DNA of 47,963 bases from Streptacidiphilus pinicola. GTDB lineage: Bacteria > Actinomycetota > Actinomycetes > Streptomycetales > Streptomycetaceae. A program made the translations under genes and the position numbers. The notes under the pieces were generated by a model. That model was not told the origin of the DNA. It ran no database searches and saw only the letters and a list, made by a program, of their open reading frames with translations. The stretch's first letter is position 1. Each line of letters opens with the position of its first letter. Shown in pieces: positions 42,632-47,963 of this stretch. The DNA is taken from NCBI RefSeq assembly GCF_003258295.1, contig NZ_QKYN01000136.1, positions 1-47,963 of the forward strand, in the 5' to 3' direction.

Positions 42632-43196
42632 CGCGGTTCTCACCCACGGCGCGGTCGCGCCTCGCCGCCGGGCGGTGCGCGGTCCGGCCGGAGGGTGGGG
42701 CGTCCGAGAACGCCGCGCGGGTCAGCCCGCGCAGCGTCGCCAACTCGGCGGAGGGATCGACCGCGACCGGTCCGAGGTCGCGCACCGTCTCCTGCACGGC
42801 GTGCGCCAAGGTCGTGCCGCCGTGCGCCCGGACGAGCCGATCGGCCGCGTCGAGGTGATCCGCGACCTGGTCCAGCAGCGCCGCCAGGCCTTCGGGCCGC
42901 GGCGCGGCGGAGGAGGAGACGGTCGCGCGGAAAGCGAAGACCAGCTCCCTGGCGCGCCGCACTTGCTCGTGGGCGAGCCCCGCCGCACCGGGCGTGAGCA
43001 GACCCAGCACCGAGGCCAGGCGGTCGGCCTGGGCACAGAGGGCGTCAGCGCTCGGCCGGGTGAGCCGCGCCCGGTCGACGACGTCCGCGAATCCGGCGGC
43101 GAAGTCGAAGGAGGCGTCGGCGCGTTGGACGAAGCCCGCTCGGGCCGCGCGGAAGAGCTTGTCCACGGCGTCGTCGCCGTGCCGGTCAGTGCTCAC
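42624..43196 (-). CDS. Helical protein of unknown function next to ECF sigma gene
   Basis: This 190-aa, Ala/Arg/Asp-rich, mostly helical protein has no membrane segment or signal peptide. Readable parts are VDKLFRAARAGFVQRADASFDFAAGF near the start and LDQVADHLDAADRLVRAHGGTTLAHAVQETVRDLGPVAVDPSAELATLRGL later. Its GTG overlaps the sigma-factor stop by 11 bp and its own stop overlaps the MFS start by 8 bp, so all three are one transcript. The position is that of an anti-sigma factor, but it lacks the usual zinc motif and membrane helix. I recognise no family. Confidence 0.6.
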   Translation of the reverse strand: MSTDRHGDDAVDKLFRAARAGFVQRADASFDFAAGFADVVDRARLTRPSADALCAQADRLASVLGLLTPGAAGLAHEQVRRARELVFAFRATVSSSAAPRPEGLAALLDQVADHLDAADRLVRAHGGTTLAHAVQETVRDLGPVAVDPSAELATLRGLTRAAFSDAPPSGRTAHRPAARRDRAVGENRDA

Positions 43197-43724
43197 GGTC
43201 GTCTCCTTCGGAGATCAGGGCCCGCAGTGCGCGGCGCGCGCGGGAGAGGTTCTGCCGGACCGCCGGCTGTTCCAGCCCCAGTTCCGCGGCGATCTCCGCC
43301 GTGCCGAGGCCCTCCAGGTGGAGGCAGAGGACCGCGCGCGGACGCGGTGGCAGTGTGTCGAGCAACGCGAGCACGTAGCCCTCGCGGGACCGGGCCTCGA
43401 CGGTGTCGGCGACACCCGGCGTCGCCGTCGGCCGGTCCGGCAGGTCGCCGGGGCCATGGTCTCGACCGCCACGCGGCCGCCACCCGCCGCGCTCCGGGCC
43501 CGGGCGAGGCAGCGCGCCGCGACGGTGCGCAGCCACCCGTACCAGGCGGCGGGGTCGTCGATCGAACCGGCGCGCAGCGCCGCCACGAAGGCCTCCTGGA
43601 CCGCGTCGTGCGCTTCCGCCTCGGTCGCGCCGCGCGCCCGGAGGTGCCACACCAGCGGCGACCGGTACCGGCGGTACAGCCCGGCGACGACGTCCGCCGC
43701 GCCCGCTGTGTCGACCTCCTCCAC
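43186..43724 (-). pseudogene. ECF-type RNA polymerase sigma factor with apparent frameshift
   Basis: GTG 43724, with GAGGAG upstream, opens a frame with sigma region 2 (VVAGLYRRYRSPLVWHLRARGATEAEAHDAVQEAFVAALRAG, then AWYGWLRTVAARCLARAR). The frame is lost after RVAVETMAP. Sigma region 4 continues in another frame: LALLDTLPPRPRAVLCLHLEGLGTAEIAAELGLEQPAVRQNLSRARRALRAL. One missing base in the G4 run at 43450-43453 would join both into a normal protein of about 179 aa. It is either a recent inactivation or a sequencing error. It heads the three-gene minus-strand unit with the helical protein and MFS genes. Confidence 0.82.
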
Positions 43725-43824
43725 GCCCCCCGCTCCTCGCCTCGTCCGAACGTCCTGACCATAGGTGTCGCCGAGGAGCGAATCCGTGACATCCACGCCC
43801 GACGTCGCTGCTAGCGTCCGGGGC

Positions 43825-44595
43825 ATGGCTATGGAGTGGCTTTCACACGAGCAGTACCTCGACCACGCCGCCGCGCACGCGCGTCAGGCCGCGGAGCTCG
43901 CGCAGGGGGCGGACTTGGGCGCGGCCGTGCCGAGTTGTCCCGACTGGGCGCTGCGGGACCTGCTGTTCCACACGGGCATGGTGTACCGCTGGATCGGCGA
44001 GACCGTCGGGCGCAAGGCGGCGGAGCGGGTGCCCTTCCGGGAGGTGCCGGACCGGGAGATGCCGGAGGGCGGCGAGGCCGCCTGGCTGCTGGCCGGGGCG
44101 GAGCGGACGGTGGCGCTGCTGCGCGAGGCCGGACCGGACGTCGCGGTGTGGGGCTGGGCCCACGGCGGCGGCACGCGCTGGTGGGGCCGCCGGATCGCGC
44201 ACGAGTCGCTCGTGCACCGGATCGACGCCGAACTGACCGTCGGCGTGCGGCCGGAGGCGGACGCCGCGCTCGCCGCCGACAACATCGACGAGCTGCTGAC
44301 CAACGCCTCCGACTTCGACGCCCGCGCCTTCACGAGCCGTGGCGAGCTCGCCGGGGCGGGTGACAGCCTGCACCTGCACTGCACGGACGTGCCCGGCGAG
44401 TGGCAACTGCGGCGCACCGCTGAGGCGTTCACCCTGGAGTACGGTCACGCCAAGGCCGACGCCGCCGTGCGCGGCAGCGCACGGGACGTGATGCTCTGGC
44501 TCAACGGCCGGTTGCCGCAGGGCGAGCCGGGCCCGGAGCAGTTCGGCGAGGAGCGGGTGCCGCAGCTGTGGCGGGCCGGGCTCTCGCTGACCTGA
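43825..44595 (+). CDS. Maleylpyruvate isomerase/DinB-fold family protein
   Basis: This 256-aa protein has the mycothiol-dependent maleylpyruvate isomerase N-terminal four-helix domain (about 5-160) with metal-ligand candidates: His in DLLFHTGMVYRWIG and the pair in IAHESLVHRIDAELTVG. A smaller C-terminal domain (about 165-256, LHLHCTDVPGEWQLRR to DVMLWLNGRLP) follows. Members use mycothiol, the actinobacterial thiol, in isomerisation, transfer or detoxification; the substrate here is unknown. ATG 43825 or 43831 are both possible. It is divergent from the sigma-factor gene. Confidence 0.88.
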   Translation: MAMEWLSHEQYLDHAAAHARQAAELAQGADLGAAVPSCPDWALRDLLFHTGMVYRWIGETVGRKAAERVPFREVPDREMPEGGEAAWLLAGAERTVALLREAGPDVAVWGWAHGGGTRWWGRRIAHESLVHRIDAELTVGVRPEADAALAADNIDELLTNASDFDARAFTSRGELAGAGDSLHLHCTDVPGEWQLRRTAEAFTLEYGHAKADAAVRGSARDVMLWLNGRLPQGEPGPEQFGEERVPQLWRAGLSLT

Positions 44596-44615
44596 TCCGG
44601 CGTCGAGGAGCGGCG

Positions 44616-44642
44616 GGGCTCAGAGCAGCTGGGCTCAGAGCA
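44616..44642. repeat. Two-copy 15-bp tandem duplication at a gene end
   Basis: GGGCTCAGAGCA occurs at 44616-44627 and again at 44631-44642, a 15-bp period. It covers the stop codon of the luciferase-like oxidoreductase gene, so a second stop follows 15 bp downstream. It looks like a small slippage duplication with no evident function. Confidence 0.7.
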
Positions 44643-45648
44643 CCAGTTCCGCCAGCGTCCGCAGCGTCTGCGGGTCGCGTGAGGTGACCAGCAGGTCGGT
44701 GACGGGCGTCGCTCGCCAGGCGGCCAGCCGCTCCGCGATGCGTTCACGCGGGCCGACCAGGCTGATCTCGTCCGCGAACGCGGCCGGGACCGCCGCGACG
44801 GCCTCCTCGCGACGCCCGGCCAGGAACAGCTCCTGGATGCGGCGGGCCTCGGCCTCGTAGCCCATCCTGGCCATCAGGTCGGCGTGGAAGTTGCGCGTCT
44901 GCGTGCCCATGCCGCCGATGTAGAAGCCGAGCATGGCCCGGATCGGGGCGAGGCCCTCGTCCACGTCCGCGCAGACGCGGGCGTGGACGAGCGGCGCGAC
45001 CATGAAACCCTCGCCCGCGCCGGCCAGCGGCTCGGCGTAGACCTCGCGCCAGCGTTCGGGGGAGAAGTAGAGCGGCAGCCAGCCGTCGGCGATCCGGGTG
45101 GTCTGCGCGATGTTCTTCGGGCCCTCCGCGCCGAGCAGGATCGGGATGTCCGGGCGCAGCGGGTGCACGATCGGTTTGAGCGGCTTGCCGAGGCCGGTGC
45201 CGTCGGGGCCCTGGTAGGGGAGCGGGTGGTAACGCCCGTCCAGGGCCACGGGCTTCTCGCGGCGCAGGGCCTGCCGGATGACGTCCACGTACTCGCGCAC
45301 GGCGGTCAGCGGCGAGCGTGGGAACGGCCGCCCGTACCAGCCCTCCACCACCTGCGGCCCGGACAGGCCGAGGCCCAGCAGCAGGCGGCCGCCGCTGAGG
45401 TGATCGAGCGTCAGGGCGTGCATGGCGGTGGCCGTCGGCGTGCGCGCGGCCATCTGGGCGATGCCGGTGCCCAGCCGGATCCGGCTGGTCTGCGCGGCGA
45501 TCCAGGTCAGCGGGGTGAACACGTCCGAGCCCCAGGACTCGGCCGTCCACACCGAGTCGAAGCCGAGCCGCTCCACCTCCTGGGCCAGCTCGACGAAACC
45601 GGGCGTCGGGGCGGCGCCCCAGTATCCGAGGACCAGACCGAGCCGCAT
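44635..45648 (-). CDS. LLM-class F420-dependent oxidoreductase
   Basis: This 337-aa protein has the luciferase-like monooxygenase barrel: MRLGLVLGYWGAAPTPGFVELAQEVERLGFDSVWTAE, the cis-peptide region TSRIRLGTGIAQMAARTP, LDHLSGGRLLLGLGLSGPQVVEGWYG, and a late GPRERIAERLAAW. Actinobacterial members mostly use deazaflavin F420 and reduce or oxidise lipophilic compounds. It is alone on the minus strand and preceded by a long palindrome (45660-45692) whose core recurs upstream of the CYP125-like gene, which suggests common regulation. Confidence 0.92.
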   Translation of the reverse strand: MRLGLVLGYWGAAPTPGFVELAQEVERLGFDSVWTAESWGSDVFTPLTWIAAQTSRIRLGTGIAQMAARTPTATAMHALTLDHLSGGRLLLGLGLSGPQVVEGWYGRPFPRSPLTAVREYVDVIRQALRREKPVALDGRYHPLPYQGPDGTGLGKPLKPIVHPLRPDIPILLGAEGPKNIAQTTRIADGWLPLYFSPERWREVYAEPLAGAGEGFMVAPLVHARVCADVDEGLAPIRAMLGFYIGGMGTQTRNFHADLMARMGYEAEARRIQELFLAGRREEAVAAVPAAFADEISLVGPRERIAERLAAWRATPVTDLLVTSRDPQTLRTLAELVL

Positions 45649-45659
45649 GACGGAACCCC

Positions 45660-45692
45660 CTCGCTCATCTGACGGTGTGTCAGATTAGCGAG
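45660..45692. promoter_or_regulatory. 33-bp palindrome upstream of the LLM oxidoreductase gene
   Basis: CTCGCTCATCTGAC (45660-45673) and GTCAGATTAGCGAG (45679-45692) pair at 13 of 14 positions around a GGTGT spacer, 12 bp upstream of the start codon. The 17-bp core TCTGAC-N5-GTCAGA matches 22714-22730 at 16 of 17 positions. It is probably an operator overlapping the promoter. Confidence 0.7.
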
Positions 45693-45711
45693 GGGGCCCG
45701 AAACGAACAAT

Positions 45712-45734
45712 CCCCCCAGCCTCCGGCCGGGGGG
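45712..45734 (-). terminator. Hairpin downstream of the four-helix membrane protein gene
   Basis: CCCCCC (45712-45717) and GGGGGG (45729-45734) flank an 11-base GC-rich loop, 6 bp past the stop codon of the minus-strand gene at 45741. The position and stem suggest a terminator without a U-run. Confidence 0.5.
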
Positions 45735-45740
45735 ACAGGT

Positions 45741-46796
45741 TCAGCCGCGCTGGATGCCGGTGGTGTCGATCAGCAGACCGCTCTTGCCCTCCTGGGTCCG
45801 CGCCAGCAGTGCCTCGCCGCGCTGGGCGATCGCCAGGTACCAGGTGCCGGGCACCAGTTCGCCCACGGGCGCGCCGGTCGGGTCGTTCTCCGGCGCCAGC
45901 GGCCGGGCCGCCGGGACGGCGAACCAGAACGGCGCGAACGCGGGCGCGGCCTCCGCCGGCTCGGCGGCCGGCTGGGCGGACGGCTGGGCGGCCGGGGCCG
46001 GACCGGTGCCGAGCCGGACGGTCGAGGCCGCTCCGGGCGGGCCGTCCTTCGGCATCGGCTGCGACAGGCGCGCGGTCGCCGCGTCGGACGAGTCCGAGCC
46101 GCCCGCGGCCGCCTGCTCGCCGGGGGTCGGCAGCGGCAGCGTCGCTCCCTGCTTCTCCGGACCGTGGAACGGCTCGCCCGGGTGACCCTGCTGTACCGGC
46201 TGCGGGTTGAAGTGGCCCACATGCGGTTGCTGCGGCCCGCCGGCCGCGTCGAAGCCCGCGACACCCGGGTGGCCCTCGCCGCCCTGGGGGGCGTAGGGCG
46301 AGGGCGGGGTCTGCGCCTTGGCCTCCGGCAGCAGCGGCGCGGCCAGCACCGGCAGGACCGGACCGGCCACCGCGAGCACCACGTCGGCCGCGCAGAACAG
46401 GAACGCCAGGAACGCGCCGAGCTGCGGGCTGGAGGAGACCTCCGGGTGCCCGAAGAGCTCACCGGTCGGGCCGCCGAACAGCGCCCAGAGCGCGGACCAC
46501 GCCGCGGCCACGGTCAGCACCACGCCCCAGGGGCGCAGGCCGATGCCGAGCGCGGAGGGCTCCTGCGGCAGCAGCCGGCCGAGCAGCACCAGGACCGGGC
46601 CGATCACGCCGAGCAGCACGACGCCCGGCAGCAGCGGGAAGAGCGCGGAGTTCCACGCGTTGGTCGAGCAGGCGGAGGCCGTCCCGGTGCACGCGTCCAC
46701 ACCGGCTTGGTAGAACGTGAAGAAGGAGGAGACGAGCAGCAGCAGCGCTGAAGCCGCCAGCGCGGCGTCACCTCGGGTGACGGTTCGCAGATTCAC
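45741..46796 (-). CDS. Four-helix membrane protein with long Pro/Ala-rich tail
   Basis: This 351-aa protein has four helices in residues 10-165: AALAASALLLLVSSFFTFYQAG, ALFPLLPGVVLLGVIGPVLVLLG, GVVLTVAAAWSALWALFG and LGAFLAFLFCAADVVLAVAGPVLPVLAAPLL. The first loop has two cysteines (DACTGTASACSTN). A Pro/Gly/Ala/Gln-rich region follows (170-290), then a conserved-looking end: APFWFAVPAARPL, PGTWYLAIAQRGEALLARTQEGKSGLLIDTTGIQRG. The layout resembles actinobacterial DUF5336-like membrane proteins (tentative). It may share a transcript with the upstream amidase gene. Confidence 0.7.
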   Translation of the reverse strand: MNLRTVTRGDAALAASALLLLVSSFFTFYQAGVDACTGTASACSTNAWNSALFPLLPGVVLLGVIGPVLVLLGRLLPQEPSALGIGLRPWGVVLTVAAAWSALWALFGGPTGELFGHPEVSSSPQLGAFLAFLFCAADVVLAVAGPVLPVLAAPLLPEAKAQTPPSPYAPQGGEGHPGVAGFDAAGGPQQPHVGHFNPQPVQQGHPGEPFHGPEKQGATLPLPTPGEQAAAGGSDSSDAATARLSQPMPKDGPPGAASTVRLGTGPAPAAQPSAQPAAEPAEAAPAFAPFWFAVPAARPLAPENDPTGAPVGELVPGTWYLAIAQRGEALLARTQEGKSGLLIDTTGIQRG

Positions 46797-46875
46797 CGCG
46801 TGAACCTCTCGTAAGTCGTGGACTGCTGGGAACCGTTGGGCCGGATTCGGATCGGTTGCGACCGTATCAGCCCGA

Positions 46876-47914
46876 TCAGTGCCCCTCGTGGAGGACGAAC
46901 TGGCTGAGTCCGTTCGCGATGCCCTGGGCCGCCTCCTGGCGCCAGGACGCGGAGGTCAGCTTGTCCGCGTCGCCGGAGTTGCGCATGTTGGCGCACTCGA
47001 TGAAGACCTTCGGGACCGTGGACAGGTTCAGGCCGCCCAGGTCGTTGCGGATGTCGTAGCCGACACCGCCGTTGATGTAGTTGGCGAACGGCTCGCCCGT
47101 CGCCGCGGCGAACGCCGATCGCACGTCCATGCCGAGCGTGTGCGACGGACCGACGATCGCGGTGTTGTCGGCGCCGCCCTCGTCCACCGCCTGAGGCATG
47201 ATCACATGGAAGCCGGTGTCGGACGCGCCGGCGCCGTCGGCGTGGATCGAGATCGCCGCGTCCGCGTGGGCGCGGTTGCCGATCTGCGCGCGCTCGGTGA
47301 CACAGGGCCCCCACGGCCGGTTGCCGTCCTGGGTCAGCACCACCGTCGCGCCCTCGGCCTGCAGGATGCTGCGCACCCGTCGTGACACGTCCAGCGTGAA
47401 CTGCGCCTCCGGGTAGCCGGCGTTCGTCGACGCGCCGGTGGTGTCGCAGGCCTTGCTGCCGTTGCCGACGTCGACCAGGCTGTTGATCTCGCTCGGGTAG
47501 TCGACGTTGCCCGGATTGTGCCCCGGGTCCAGCACGATCACCTTGCCCGCGAGCGGCCTGCCGCCCGGGGCGCCGGACGCCGGGGACGAGGAGGACGAGG
47601 CGCTGCCGCCGGCGCTCGGCGAGTGGCCGGGCGTGCCCGAGGCGTCCGCGCCCGGCGCGGGCCAGGCGCTCCGCTTCGCGTCCTGGCTCGCGCTGCCGGC
47701 GGCGGCGCCGCCCGAGCCCTGCCCGCCCTCCCGCCACACCCCCCGCCACGCCCCCCCAGCACACCACCCCGCCCCCCCTGGCCGGCGCCCCCGCTATCGC
47801 GCGCCAGCCGAGCCAGCCCGCGAAGCAGAGCGGCACCAGTGCGGCCAGGACCAGCACGAAGGTGGTGGTCCTGGTGCGCTGGGTGCGCTGCGGCCCGAGG
47901 TCGTCAGAAGTCAT
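46876..47914 (-). pseudogene. N-acetylmuramoyl-L-alanine amidase (Amidase_3) with apparent frameshift
   Basis: The catalytic part is intact in one frame: VIVLDPGHNPGN with the first zinc His, a Glu-containing GYPEAQFTLDVSRRVRSILQAEG, AAISIHADGA with the second His, and VFIECANMRN with the catalytic Glu. Amidase_3 enzymes cut the bond between MurNAc and L-Ala in peptidoglycan. The N-terminus lies in another frame from ATG 47914 (MTSDDLGPQ, then a helix FVLVLAALVPLCFAGWLGW). The frame changes among C6/C7 runs at 47739-47744, 47751-47757 and 47772-47778. One indel there would restore a membrane-anchored amidase of about 345 aa; a sequencing error is likely. Confidence 0.82.
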
Positions 47915-47963
47915 TTTTCGTCCACGAAGGCAGTCCGTACTGTCCGGCGATCTGGTCCCATTC
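47904..47963 (-). CDS. C-terminal fragment of a gene entering from the right edge
   Basis: Reading the minus strand from the window end gives an open frame that finishes EWDQIAGQYGLPSWTKNDF and a TGA at 47904-47906. The stop overlaps the amidase ATG by 11 bp (ATGACTTCTGA), so the two genes are probably translationally coupled. Only 19 residues are visible, too few to name a family. Confidence 0.6.
   Translation of the reverse strand, partial: EWDQIAGQYGLPSWTKNDF

Overview
The window is very GC-rich, almost fully coding, uses many GTG starts and carries families typical of filamentous actinomycetes: an LCP cell-wall transferase, Ku with split LigD activities, ECF sigma, F420-type luciferase-like oxidoreductase, mycothiol-type isomerase fold, and PadR/TetR/MarR regulators. 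Streptomycetaceae (Streptomyces, Kitasatospora or Streptacidiphilus) is the best guess, inferred from gene content and base composition. I saw no tRNA, rRNA, CRISPR array, transposase or phage gene.

Layout. 0.2-3.5 kb: two exported proteins, then a minus-strand LCP transferase coupled to a small membrane protein. 3.8-6.7 kb: a split NHEJ locus, with a LigD-type polymerase divergent from ku and an ATP-dependent ligase. 6.8-8.8 kb: a NarL/DesK-type two-component system. 8.9-15.1 kb: PadR-DUF1990, methyltransferase, ROK kinase, an internally deleted AspT-type antiporter remnant, Ogt, and an MFS pump divergent from MarR. 15.2-19.1 kb: DUF1697, aldo/keto reductase, exported protein, a yybP-ykoY manganese riboswitch followed by a GDT1/TMEM165-type transporter, and a peptidoglycan-binding membrane protein. 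19.2-21.2 kb: an MFS pump fused to a winged-helix domain.

21.4-38.0 kb is the most coherent and interesting part. A CYP125-like P450 and a FadA5-like thiolase are divergent, the arrangement known for M. tuberculosis cyp125/fadA5. They are followed by an atu/liu-type operon (AtuA, carboxyltransferase, biotin carboxylase, acyl-CoA dehydrogenase, TetR), a PadR-controlled membrane protein plus carotenoid oxygenase, a metallo-beta-lactamase hydrolase, an aldehyde dehydrogenase, a [3Fe-4S] ferredoxin and a KstR-like repressor. Related palindromes recur in the control regions. Together this looks like a steroid or isoprenoid side-chain oxidation regulon (inference).

38.2-41.4 kb: a three-gene operon (GT4 glycosyltransferase, methyltransferase, alpha/alpha-toroid protein) of unknown product, preceded by a KstR-like box. 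41.4-48.0 kb: an MFS gene, an ECF sigma gene and an amidase gene, each with an apparent single-base frameshift at a G/C run, interleaved with an unknown helical protein, a mycothiol-type isomerase-fold protein, an F420-type oxidoreductase, a membrane protein, and the last codons of a gene entering from the right edge. The clustered homopolymer frameshifts may be assembly errors.
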